A DNA stretch of 5,716 nucleotides from Pirellulaceae bacterium (GCA_030744095.1 JASLRF010000200.1:1-5716); one strand, 5' to 3'. Numbered from the stretch's first letter, positions 1-5,716 are shown. Numbers and translations: made by a program. The notes: generated from the sequence alone by a model not told the origin.

Positions 1-459
1 TGTTGTCGATGCGGTGTCGTTCGTCCAGGGCATTAATGTCGTTTTGGCCTTGCCAAAGAAACTCTTGGTGCCTTGGCTGAACTTGTCAAAAACGGAAGGT
101 TCGGAGGGGCGATTGTCGTTCGAACGTGACTGCCGTGTGACCGTAGTACGCATTGCTGGCTGCCGTGTCGTGGTGGGCGTTCCGGATTGTTCGCGTCCGA
201 AACTTGGCATTTTGAGTTCTGGCAACTTCAGTTTTGGGAGAGAAAATGAACTTGTTTCGCGCACCGTGGGTTGGTTGGTATCAGAGAGATTGGTCCCGGT
301 CGCTCGCACATGACGTACCGGTTCGTTCGAGTCTGATACGGCGGGCTTTTTGAACGGATTCGCGATCTTCGGGAATTTGAACCCGTCCGCGTGCGATCGA
401 ACACAGAACGTAGTGGTCAACAGGCAAGTCAGCGCCATGACGATCGTACGTTGTTTCAC
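1..459 (-). CDS. Secreted Lys/Pro-rich small protein, C-terminus cut by window edge
   Basis: An open frame of 153 codons runs from a GTG at 459 to the left edge without a stop, so the 3' end is missing. The start is set by a strong AAGGAG (467-472 on the complement) 7 nt upstream; no ATG lies in frame further up, and the internal Met8 has no comparable site. The N-terminus (residues 1-24) is a Sec signal peptide: KQR, a hydrophobic core around ALTCLLTTTF, then a probable cut after SHA. The mature part is basic and of low complexity. Residues 72-87 contain a repeated (L/M)P-x-L/M-K pattern (SLPKLKLPELKMPSF), residues 90-122 are Thr/Arg/Ser-rich, and residues 124-145 (FDKFSQGTK, then SFFGKAKTTLMPW) look like a conserved segment ending in Pro-Trp. 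I do not recognise a characterised family. The gene follows the TPR lipoprotein gene on the same strand with an 86-bp gap, so co-transcription is likely. A periplasmic or envelope role is inferred. Confidence 0.72.
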   Translation of the reverse strand, partial: MKQRTIVMALTCLLTTTFCVRSHADGFKFPKIANPFKKPAVSDSNEPVRHVRATGTNLSDTNQPTVRETSSFSLPKLKLPELKMPSFGREQSGTPTTTRQPAMRTTVTRQSRSNDNRPSEPSVFDKFSQGTKSFFGKAKTTLMPWTNDTASTT

Positions 460-466
460 GACGGTG

Positions 467-472
467 CTCCTT
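467..472 (-). promoter_or_regulatory. Shine-Dalgarno site fixing the GTG start at 459
   Basis: On the complement the bases read AAGGAG, followed by a 7-nt spacer and GTG AAA CAA. It is the best ribosome-binding match in this part of the window. It supports a GTG start that directly precedes a signal peptide. Confidence 0.75.
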
Positions 473-545
473 CTTGTGAATGAACTGATGTTTGATGCTT
501 GCCGTTCATGTTGCTTCGGTGTAGACCGATTTCATATCGGGCCGT

Positions 546-1316
546 CTAATACCGGAACCGAGGGTTGGTCACCGTACGCGTACTGCCCGGCATTGAAGTG
601 CCATTCAGATTGCCGCGCACGCTGCGGTTGAGCGTGGCGACTCGTGCGGCAACGCCGCTTTGGAAAGGATTCAGATCGAGCGAGCGTTGGTAGTTGGTCA
701 AAGCCTGGTCGAGGTTGCCCGTTTCTTCGCGAATATGGCCGAATGCGGCCCACGCCCGATGATTGGTCTGGTCGATTCCAACGGCCTGGTTCAGATGCAA
801 GACGGCCGTTTCCAGATCCCCCGATTCCTCGTAGACTCGTGCCAGTTCGACTCGTGCGTCTGCCAAGTTTGGCTGTGAGTTTACCCAGTTCTTGAGTAAC
901 GCAAAGGAACGATCCGGCCGGCCGGTTTCTTTCAAGAGAACCGCAAGGCCGCGATGGCAATCGACGTGGTTTTCGTCGATGTCCAGGCACTGGTTGTAGA
1001 GTGCTTCGGCTTGGGCAAGCATCTCGCTATCTTTTTTCTCTGACCCGATCTTGTGCATCGATGCCGCCATGTTGTAGTACGCGTCAGCATTGACCGGATC
1101 GGTGGTAAGTGCCTGCTGAAACTTCTGTAACGCGGGTTGGAACTGGCCTTGCTGAAAGAGCCGAACGCCCTGCTGGTTCTGCCCATCAGCGGCCATCTGG
1201 CAGCCCGGCAGGATCGCTAGCAGCGCCGCGAACAGCAACAGTGCTCTCGATGGCTTGAGATGACGACGACCCTCAATGCTCGGGCCAATGGCAGCGTTCT
1301 TTGTCCAGCAGACCAC
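546..1316 (-). CDS. TPR-repeat lipoprotein (start uncertain)
   Basis: Probable outer-surface or periplasmic lipoprotein with tetratricopeptide repeats, a fold used for protein-protein contacts. With the GTG start at 1316 it has 256 residues. A hydrophobic stretch (ALLLFAALLAILPGC) ends in a lipobox, so Cys39 would be lipidated. Gln at +2 does not suggest inner-membrane retention by E. coli rules, which may not apply here. About five TPR units follow, beginning roughly at residues 45, 79, 120, 154 and 188, with the W/LG/Y/A/P-type spacing seen in NADAYYNMAASMHKIG and HRAWAAFGHIREETGNLDQA. The C-terminal 35 residues are Arg/Asn/Thr-rich and end in RFRY. The frame is open back to ATG codons at 1463 and 1457, but neither has a Shine-Dalgarno and they would place about 75 residues before the signal peptide. 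GTG1316 has a weak GAGG (1326-1329) 9 nt upstream. The expected start just before KPSRALLLF reads CTC. The TPR lipoprotein identity is firm, the start is not, and the partner is unknown. Confidence 0.85.
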   Translation of the reverse strand: MVCWTKNAAIGPSIEGRRHLKPSRALLLFAALLAILPGCQMAADGQNQQGVRLFQQGQFQPALQKFQQALTTDPVNADAYYNMAASMHKIGSEKKDSEMLAQAEALYNQCLDIDENHVDCHRGLAVLLKETGRPDRSFALLKNWVNSQPNLADARVELARVYEESGDLETAVLHLNQAVGIDQTNHRAWAAFGHIREETGNLDQALTNYQRSLDLNPFQSGVAARVATLNRSVRGNLNGTSMPGSTRTVTNPRFRY

Positions 1317-1640
1317 GGCGGAATGCCTCGCGTAAAAAGGATGTGACGGCGCGTAGATTCGAACGACGAAATAGCGATGCCGAATCGGCGAGATGAGAAC
1401 AACGAATCGTGGCGGAAGGTAGCGAAAACGGCGAAACGCAACAAGACCGAATCGCATCAACATTTATTGCCACAGAGGAGGCTCGATTGGGCTGCAATTT
1501 GGCAACTGTACTTGTTGTCAGACACCGAATTACGGTCGAATTGAGTCGTCATCATGGATTTTGGCGAACAAACTGCCTCGTCGCAACGTCATATGATTAG
1601 CCGGCATCTGTCGGTTCGCGGAAAAGGGAAAGAGCCGTGT

Positions 1641-1663
1641 CACGATTCGCAGGGAATCGCGTG
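1641..1663 (+). repeat. Inverted repeat / possible leader hairpin
   Basis: CACGATTC (1641-1648) and GAATCG-C-GTG (1654-1663) are complementary around a GCAGG loop: six continuous pairs, one bulged C, then three more pairs. It lies 10 nt before the Shine-Dalgarno of the 67-aa gene. It could be an mRNA hairpin or an operator. There is no T-tract, so it is not a typical terminator. Confidence 0.4.
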
Positions 1664-1673
1664 GACTCCAGCT

Positions 1674-1678
1674 AGGAG
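1674..1678 (+). promoter_or_regulatory. Shine-Dalgarno site of the 67-aa gene
   Basis: AGGAG is followed by a 7-nt spacer and the ATG at 1686. It selects this ATG over the upstream in-frame start at 1554, which lacks a ribosome site. The GGAG core can pair with CTCC at 1666-1669 across a five-base loop, so the site may be partly masked in the mRNA. Confidence 0.7.
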
Positions 1679-1685
1679 CTATACC

Positions 1686-1889
1686 ATGCCCAACGAATCC
1701 CAAAACCAAGAAATCAAGTTGATATTGAGCGGGCCAAATTCTCTCGGACGCATCCACGTCGACACCGAGGCTTTTTTTGAACTAAGTTTTTGGCTGGCCG
1801 AAGAACTTGAAGACCTCGTCGCCCGCTGGCGGCACGTTGGGCCGCGGCAGCGACCGGTAGTCGACAATCGGCAGCGCCTGCCCATATGA
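1686..1889 (+). CDS. Small uncharacterised protein, 67 aa
   Basis: I chose the ATG at 1686 because it has AGGAG 7 nt upstream; the frame is open from 1554 but without a ribosome site there. The 67-residue product has no signal peptide and is probably cytoplasmic. The N-terminus is polar (PNESQNQEIK), then LILSGPNSLGRIHVDTEAF suggests beta strands. Residues 30-46 (AFFELSFWLAEELEDLVA) form an acidic amphipathic helix rich in Phe, Trp and Leu. The tail from residue 47 (RWRHVGPRQR onward) is strongly basic. The ordered, hydrophobically patterned core argues for a real gene, not chance. I do not recognise a family and assign no function. It converges on the hydrolase gene, stop codons 18 bp apart. 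The reading frame over the last 20 residues overlaps a GC-rich inverted repeat, so this tail is the least certain part. Confidence 0.68.
   Translation: MPNESQNQEIKLILSGPNSLGRIHVDTEAFFELSFWLAEELEDLVARWRHVGPRQRPVVDNRQRLPI
1824..1852. repeat. GC-rich inverted repeat near the convergent gene ends
   Basis: CGCTGGCGGC (1824-1833) pairs with GCCGC (1841-1845) and CAGCG (1848-1852) around a seven-base loop, with a GG bulge. This gives ten G/C-dominated pairs. It lies inside the last third of the 67-aa gene, about 56 bp beyond the stop of the hydrolase on the opposite strand. It could act in RNA 3'-end formation for the hydrolase transcript, but there is no following T-run, so that role is speculative. 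Confidence 0.4.
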
Positions 1890-1907
1890 CGGCAATAACG
1901 AAGGGTC

Positions 1908-4109
1908 CTATTTGGCCAACAGCCACGACACCGCTGCGTCGGCTTGATCCGTCTTGCCTTTAAACATGGTCATTTGGTCTGACGAACCTGCTGCTTTGTA
2001 GGCCGCACGTACGATTTCCGGTGCCTCGTTTCCCTCGCCGCCCAGCCACAATGTCTCGGGTGCGGCCACTGCAAGCATTCCGGGGAGGTCGAAGTATCGT
2101 GCGCCCGCGGGTAGAAAGTTGGGATCGTGGATTTCCTTGACGCTGCCAAAGCGGAATCCGTTGCTGGCGATTGCTGCCTTGCCAACGGCATCGCGCGCCT
2201 GCGCGCGGGCTGCCGCGGCCCAGGCAGCAGGACCGGGACCCAGGCCCACCAAATCGACACGTTTGGGCGTGGTCTCGTGATTCTGGGCGAATGCAATCAC
2301 GGTCAGCACATCGTGCACCCGTTTGGCAAATACCGTGTGGTTGTAGCCAAATGTGTAGGCAGCGGCTTCTCGAGGGTTCTTCACGCGATCCGTCCTTTCG
2401 ATCTGCTTGCCATCGGCCAGAAATTCACCTTGAGACAGGAGATCAACGCCAACGACGGCGGCACCGTTACTCAGTAATCGCGACACTGGTGGAATTGGAA
2501 TGCCAGACTCGCCGAGCAGGCCCGCTTTACCCTCTTCAGAAAGCCAGATGACGACCTGGCCTTCCCAGCGTGTGGGATAGAGGAAAGAAATCGGTAGTTC
2601 CACGTTCCGTGACTCGTTGCGCAAGAGCCCCATCATGTGCAGGTAGTCGCCTCGATCTTCCTTGTAGTTCTGGTCGTAGTCGACGTCTGCCGCGGCAGGT
2701 AGGTCTCGGCCGATAATCACATCGATCGCGCCCCCTGCGATTTCTCGAAAACCACGCAACGACGATGCGTCGCTCGGAGTCAGCGCCTGCAATTGGCGCT
2801 GCGTATCGGCGTGCCACCAAGCCAGCAACTCGCGTTCAAAGTCGGGGCCCCCGGCGGGCTTTGTCGTCCCCCCGGACCAGACCGTCATTTCATCCTGAGA
2901 CAGCCGCTGATAGTCCCGTTCCGAAATCGGCTCGGAAACACCAAGTTTCAAATGCTCATTAAGCCAGTGGTACATCGCATGTCGCGTGACGGAATTGTAG
3001 TTGTGGGCGAATTCTGTTCGCGAGAGCAGCATGAGGCGGTCCGCGTGACCCAACATGGCGTAGTGCTCGCGGAGTTCGGGGAAGCCCTTGGTAGACATCT
3101 CCTTTGTCCAGTCATCCGCTGCCGACAGGGCCAACGGCTTGGGCGCGAAGAGGGCGGCGAATTCGACATTGCCGGTATCAACGCGGAGCCCGCTGGCATT
3201 TTCGCATGTGCAACCGCCTTGCATTGCGGTGGAAACCATGACGGCGGGAAAAGCGACGGCGGGTCGCGGATCAATCGCACACAGGATGAACGTCTGAGTT
3301 CCACCACCGCTGGCACCGGTCACCGCTAAACGCTGTGGATCAACGTTTGGCAACTGGCTGACAAAATCCAACGCACGGATTGAATTCCACGATTGCAGAC
3401 CCATGACAGATTGTCCGTGCGATTCGGCCTGTGGGCTGAACAGCCCCCAGTCGCTGTCGCGGTTCATGTCCAATCGTTGCTTGGCGAACCGATGTGCGAC
3501 TTCGAAACTGATCTGAGTGCTGTCGGCGTATCCGATCATGTCGTAATGAAAGACGACGCATCCCATCCGGGCGAGCTGCACGCATCGCGATTGCAGCGGA
3601 CTGCGGCCGCCCTCTTCGAACTGCTCGCCTCCCTGTTTGATTTCCTGCTTCACTTTGCTGAGGCCCGTGTCGTAAAAGCGGCCGTTGGCCCAATGCCCGT
3701 GTGGGCACAGCACCGCTGGCATTGGGCCGGCATGGTTCTTGGGCCGGTACAGGCTGCCGGTCACATAAAAACCTGGCATACTCTCAAAATAAACGCGGTC
3801 GACGGTGTAATCATCGCGATCAACACGACCGTGGATGACAGGATTCAGCGGCGTGCGCGTGGGAAGTGGCCACAGCCCCAATGAGACCAGCAGTTGACGG
3901 CGGACGCGTTCAGCCCGCCGATTCCACGCGCCGGGTGAAGCAGATGGTGTGAATGGGAAATAACCGTTGAGGTCCTTGAGCGGTTCCAGCCGGCGGTCTT
4001 GCGGGACCTTGCCGGTAGGCAACACACGCGGCGATTCGGCGGCTGCAGCCACAAGACTCAAGATTGGTGAAATCAACACAATCAAACAAAGAATCCGGCG
4101 CGTGATCAT
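1908..4109 (-). CDS. Exported alpha/beta hydrolase, acetyl-xylan-esterase-like, with degenerate second half
   Basis: Probable secreted or periplasmic serine esterase of 733 residues. I chose the ATG at 4109 because GAGG(T) lies 7-8 nt upstream and it begins directly at a signal peptide (residues 1-24, core ILCLIVLISPILSLV, cut near AAAA/ES). The frame extends to 4262 without a better start. The first half (about 105-390) holds a full hydrolase set: oxyanion-hole segment HGHW (137-140), nucleophile elbow GASGG with Ser267, acid candidates Asp332/Asp333 in AADDW, and His369 in EFAHN. Residues 297-304 (QGGCTCEN) carry a Cys pair. The second half (about 455-733) repeats the alpha/beta pattern, but its elbow reads GLGPG (622-626) with Gly for Ser, and no His occurs after residue 661, so no second triad is possible. 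It resembles hydrolases annotated as acetyl xylan esterases in planctomycetes. The substrate is unknown; an acyl ester on a polysaccharide is a guess. It is divergent from the zinc-ribbon gene and convergent with the 67-aa gene, so it is probably monocistronic. Confidence 0.9.
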   Translation of the reverse strand: MITRRILCLIVLISPILSLVAAAAESPRVLPTGKVPQDRRLEPLKDLNGYFPFTPSASPGAWNRRAERVRRQLLVSLGLWPLPTRTPLNPVIHGRVDRDDYTVDRVYFESMPGFYVTGSLYRPKNHAGPMPAVLCPHGHWANGRFYDTGLSKVKQEIKQGGEQFEEGGRSPLQSRCVQLARMGCVVFHYDMIGYADSTQISFEVAHRFAKQRLDMNRDSDWGLFSPQAESHGQSVMGLQSWNSIRALDFVSQLPNVDPQRLAVTGASGGGTQTFILCAIDPRPAVAFPAVMVSTAMQGGCTCENASGLRVDTGNVEFAALFAPKPLALSAADDWTKEMSTKGFPELREHYAMLGHADRLMLLSRTEFAHNYNSVTRHAMYHWLNEHLKLGVSEPISERDYQRLSQDEMTVWSGGTTKPAGGPDFERELLAWWHADTQRQLQALTPSDASSLRGFREIAGGAIDVIIGRDLPAAADVDYDQNYKEDRGDYLHMMGLLRNESRNVELPISFLYPTRWEGQVVIWLSEEGKAGLLGESGIPIPPVSRLLSNGAAVVGVDLLSQGEFLADGKQIERTDRVKNPREAAAYTFGYNHTVFAKRVHDVLTVIAFAQNHETTPKRVDLVGLGPGPAAWAAAARAQARDAVGKAAIASNGFRFGSVKEIHDPNFLPAGARYFDLPGMLAVAAPETLWLGGEGNEAPEIVRAAYKAAGSSDQMTMFKGKTDQADAAVSWLLAK

Positions 4110-4217
4110 CGGCGAGACCTCGATACGTGGAGCCAAGGGGTTTATCATGCTCCGATAGTCTACGTAAACCTGTTGGGGTCTGCCACAAAGCAAGCCTTGC
4201 AACGAAACGGCGATTCG
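4110..4217. promoter_or_regulatory. Divergent intergenic region (hydrolase / zinc-ribbon gene)
   Basis: This 108-bp gap must hold the start signals for both divergent genes. The hydrolase side has GAGGT at 4117-4121 (complement). An imperfect palindrome, GT-C-TACGTA-A-AC, sits at 4158-4169 and could be a regulator site, though it is short. I do not see a confident -35/-10 pair in either direction. Confidence 0.4.
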
Positions 4218-4652
4218 ATGAATGGACCCTACGACGAACCATCTTGGGGCGATGATGATCAAGACGATGACCTCGAATCATGGGATGAATGGCCTGTTTG
4301 CCCAAACTGCGATTCACTTCGCCGGGCCGTTTGTCCGATCTGCGAGACGTCTGGTACCTCGTTCCCACTGGCCGAATGGATTCCGGCCGCGCCGTTGATC
4401 CAGTTGGGTGGTGTTGATGGCGAAGACGAGGTGATCGGCGCACCGCTCATGCTGATGTGCACGACTTGCGACGAGGCATTTGCGCCAAACTTCTATGAGC
4501 GCTGCGAGCACTGCGGTTACGATTTCGAATCTGGCGTCGTGATTGAGACTCCTGAGCCGGGAGAGGTGAACGTGAGGATGCTTGTCGTCATGGCCGTTCT
4601 GGTCATCGTAACCGTGGGGTTGATGGCATTCTTCGGCTTTGTGTTGAGGTGA
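4218..4652 (+). CDS. Membrane-anchored double zinc-ribbon protein, 144 aa
   Basis: The protein has three parts. Residues 1-26 are very acidic (GDDDQDDDLESWDEW). Two four-cysteine clusters follow: CPNC-x7-CPIC at Cys28, 31, 39 and 42, and CTTC-x11-CEHC at Cys81, 84, 96 and 99, each typical of a zinc-ribbon or rubredoxin-like knuckle. Residues 121-143 form one hydrophobic helix (MLVVMAVLVIVTVGLMAFFG) ending in Leu-Arg. There is no signal peptide, so it is likely tail-anchored with its zinc clusters in the cytoplasm. I chose the ATG at 4218, though no strong Shine-Dalgarno precedes it; a TTG at 4173 would add 15 residues but also lacks a site. Small zinc-ribbon plus transmembrane proteins are common in bacteria and mostly uncharacterised. 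Metal binding is inferred from the Cys pattern, and the cellular role is unknown. It is divergent from the hydrolase and upstream of the beta-helix gene with a 290-bp gap. Confidence 0.85.
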   Translation: MNGPYDEPSWGDDDQDDDLESWDEWPVCPNCDSLRRAVCPICETSGTSFPLAEWIPAAPLIQLGGVDGEDEVIGAPLMLMCTTCDEAFAPNFYERCEHCGYDFESGVVIETPEPGEVNVRMLVVMAVLVIVTVGLMAFFGFVLR

Positions 4653-4942
4653 TAGAACATCATGTGGCGTGAGTGGGCGACCGTGTAGGCGTTGCTTTAC
4701 CGCATCACTGCGTGGCAAGACTCCAACGCCAGCTGAACGATCAACCGAGAAGCGAATCGCCACGCAATTTTTGCAGGCCTCTCGGCCATTCGTGACGTAG
4801 ACTTCAACGGAAGCTCATTTTCTTTGGGCTTCTCAGTGGCAGCTCTGCCGGCGTGAGTTTTGCATCTCGGTTCTCGAGTGCTCTCAACGTCGACAAGATT
4901 TCAAGGACACATCAAAGCGTTCACTTCATCGAGGTGCAAGAA
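4653..4942. other. Intergenic region before the beta-helix gene
   Basis: These 290 bp contain no plausible gene on either strand. I see small inverted repeats only: GCAA-TTT-TTGC near 4765, GGCC-TCTC-GGCC near 4777, GAAGC...GCTTC around 4810-4833, and GGCA-GCTC-TGCC near 4840. None has the long stem plus T-run of an intrinsic terminator. The region should hold the promoter and leader of the beta-helix gene. Confidence 0.45.
4931..4936 (+). promoter_or_regulatory. Shine-Dalgarno site of the beta-helix gene
   Basis: GAGGTG matches the anti-Shine-Dalgarno of 16S rRNA over six bases and stands 6 nt before the ATG at 4943. It fixes the start of a frame that begins at once with a signal peptide. 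Confidence 0.75.
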
Positions 4943-5716
4943 ATGCGCAACCTGACCATCCTTCTTCGACTGACGTTTTTTGCGATCTTTGCTGTAGTCC
5001 TAGCGGCAGACGCGAATGCCACCAATTACTACGTCCGCACGAGCGGAAATGACGACAATAACGGACTGTCCGCCGGTCAGGCCTTCAAGACAATCGAGGA
5101 AGCTGCCGACGTCGCGGGCGCTGGCGATACCGTCTACGTTGGGGCAGGCACCTACACAGACGAAGTAGAGGTGGAGAATGATGGTACTTCGGCGAATCCT
5201 ATCCGCTTTGAGGCTGACTCGAGCGGTGCTCAAACGGGAGACGCTGGAGACGTCATCGTCAGCGAAGAAGAGTGTTTCGAGATAGATGGTAACGACTACA
5301 TCGAAATAGTTGGTTTCATCTTTGATGGCGAGGAGGAGATGGTCAGTTGGGAGGACAGTCTCGGTGGCTTATTGCAGAACTGCGAGTTTCGCAATGGCGA
5401 GGATCCCATCCTGATTAAAAATGCGAGTGTCACGGTCGATAATTGCTACATCCACGACAATGACGATAGCGGGATCGAGATTGATGGATCATCTTCGAAC
5501 GTCAGGATTACGAATTGTAGGGTGCAGAATAACACCAAAAAGGGGATCGTGATTAAGAATGCCTCGCAGATCGTGATTGAAGACACGATCTGTTCGGATA
5601 ATGGCGATCACGGAATGCGACTAGAAGCCGATGGTAGCGTCGTGTCGATCACTCGCTGCATTATGCAACGAAACAAAGATGGAATGCACGTACATCCGAA
5701 GTCGGACTCGCCACAA
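4943..5716 (+). CDS. Secreted right-handed beta-helix protein, 3' end cut by window edge
   Basis: An open frame of 258 codons runs from the ATG at 4943 to the right edge without a stop. Residues 1-26 are a Sec signal peptide (RNLTILLRL, hydrophobic TFFAIFAVVLAA, cut near ANA/TN). Residues 29-75 (YYVRTSGNDDNNGLSAG, then AFKTIEEAADVAGAGDTVYV) match the entry motif common to pectate-lyase-fold proteins, with the GDTVYVGAGTYT turn. From about residue 110 there are at least five rungs of 20-24 residues with the V-x-I/V-x-N/D-C pattern: LLQNCEFRN, VTVDNCYIHDN, VRITNCRVQNN, IVIEDTICSDN and VSITRCIMQRN, each followed by GI/GM-x-I/L/V. The regular Cys at equivalent rung positions suggests a stacked ladder. 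The exported part is strongly acidic (EEE at 108-110 and 130-132). The fold occurs in polysaccharide lyases, epimerases, adhesins and S-layer-like surface proteins. No catalytic residues can be assigned, so the activity is unknown; full-length relatives are often much longer and may carry C-terminal sorting domains. Confidence 0.88.
   Translation, partial: MRNLTILLRLTFFAIFAVVLAADANATNYYVRTSGNDDNNGLSAGQAFKTIEEAADVAGAGDTVYVGAGTYTDEVEVENDGTSANPIRFEADSSGAQTGDAGDVIVSEEECFEIDGNDYIEIVGFIFDGEEEMVSWEDSLGGLLQNCEFRNGEDPILIKNASVTVDNCYIHDNDDSGIEIDGSSSNVRITNCRVQNNTKKGIVIKNASQIVIEDTICSDNGDHGMRLEADGSVVSITRCIMQRNKDGMHVHPKSDSPQ

Larger units (their letters stand above)
1317..1685. other. Intergenic region between divergent genes (leader and promoter space)
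   Basis: This 369-bp stretch separates the TPR lipoprotein gene (minus) from the 67-aa gene (plus). From 1317 to 1463 the TPR frame continues without a stop, but codes for an Arg/aromatic-rich sequence unlike a signal peptide, so I treat it as untranslated leader. The right half carries the leader of the plus gene, including an inverted repeat at 1641-1663. Promoters for both genes should lie here, but I see no -35/-10 pair convincing enough to mark. No RNA gene or repeat family is evident. Confidence 0.55.

Noticed and set aside
14..313. Plus-strand open frame of 99 codons at the left edge
   Set aside because: Antisense to the signal-peptide-bearing frame on the minus strand, which has a strong Shine-Dalgarno; this one has none.
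526..540. CCGAT-TTCAT-ATCGG inverted repeat between the TPR gene and the left-edge gene
   Set aside because: Only five base pairs and no T-run on the minus strand, so it is not a credible terminator.
1554..1685. 44-codon N-terminal extension of the 67-aa gene
   Set aside because: No ribosome site at 1554 and the extension looks non-protein-like; AGGAG directly before 1686 marks the better start.
2793..3329. Plus-strand open frame of 178 codons
   Set aside because: Antisense to the catalytic half of the hydrolase and explained by its codon pattern; no independent support.
3393..3884. Plus-strand open frame of 163 codons
   Set aside because: It lies wholly antisense to the exported hydrolase, has no ribosome site, and its translation shows no domain or signal; the hydrolase frame carries clear motifs.
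4158..4169. TACGTA-centred palindrome as a regulator operator
   Set aside because: Too short and imperfect to call a binding site by itself; mentioned only as part of the intergenic region.
4314..4763. Minus-strand open frame of 149 codons
   Set aside because: Antisense to the zinc-ribbon gene, whose Cys pairs and membrane helix show which strand is coding.

Overview
The window looks like chromosomal DNA from a planctomycete, probably of the Pirellulaceae/Rhodopirellula type. The reasons are moderate GC content, genes spread over both strands with short gaps, nearly every product carrying an export signal or membrane anchor, and a large exported alpha/beta hydrolase with a Cys-rich GGCTCENA-type segment that I associate from memory with planctomycete paralogues. 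The taxonomic call is an inference. No RNA gene, CRISPR array, insertion sequence or phage gene is visible.

Left part (1-1316, minus strand): a TPR-repeat lipoprotein gene (546-1316) is followed 86 bp downstream by a small secreted, Lys/Pro-rich protein gene (1-459). The latter runs off the left edge. The two are probably co-transcribed and act outside the cytoplasmic membrane. The TPR gene lacks a convincing ordinary start codon where its lipoprotein signal peptide suggests one. Region 1317-1685 holds the leader and promoter space for this pair and for the next gene, which points the other way.

Middle (1686-4109): a 67-aa cytoplasmic-looking protein of unknown function (1686-1889, plus) has a clear Shine-Dalgarno site and possible leader hairpins. 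It converges, with an 18-bp gap, on a 733-aa exported alpha/beta hydrolase (1908-4109, minus). That hydrolase appears to be two hydrolase-like halves: the first with a Ser-Asp-His triad, the second with the nucleophile position replaced by Gly.

Right part (4218-5716, plus): a 144-aa protein with two four-cysteine zinc-ribbon-like clusters and a single C-terminal membrane helix is divergent from the hydrolase (108-bp gap). After a 290-bp gap comes the 5' end of a secreted, acidic right-handed beta-helix (pectate-lyase-like fold) protein that runs off the right edge.

Functionally, the exported esterase-like hydrolase and the beta-helix protein would fit the polysaccharide-processing lifestyle of planctomycetes, but nothing in the sequence ties them into one pathway. 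I do not see a coherent novel system. The most useful leads are the half-dead tandem hydrolase, the start-codon problem of the TPR lipoprotein and the uncharacterised 67-aa gene.
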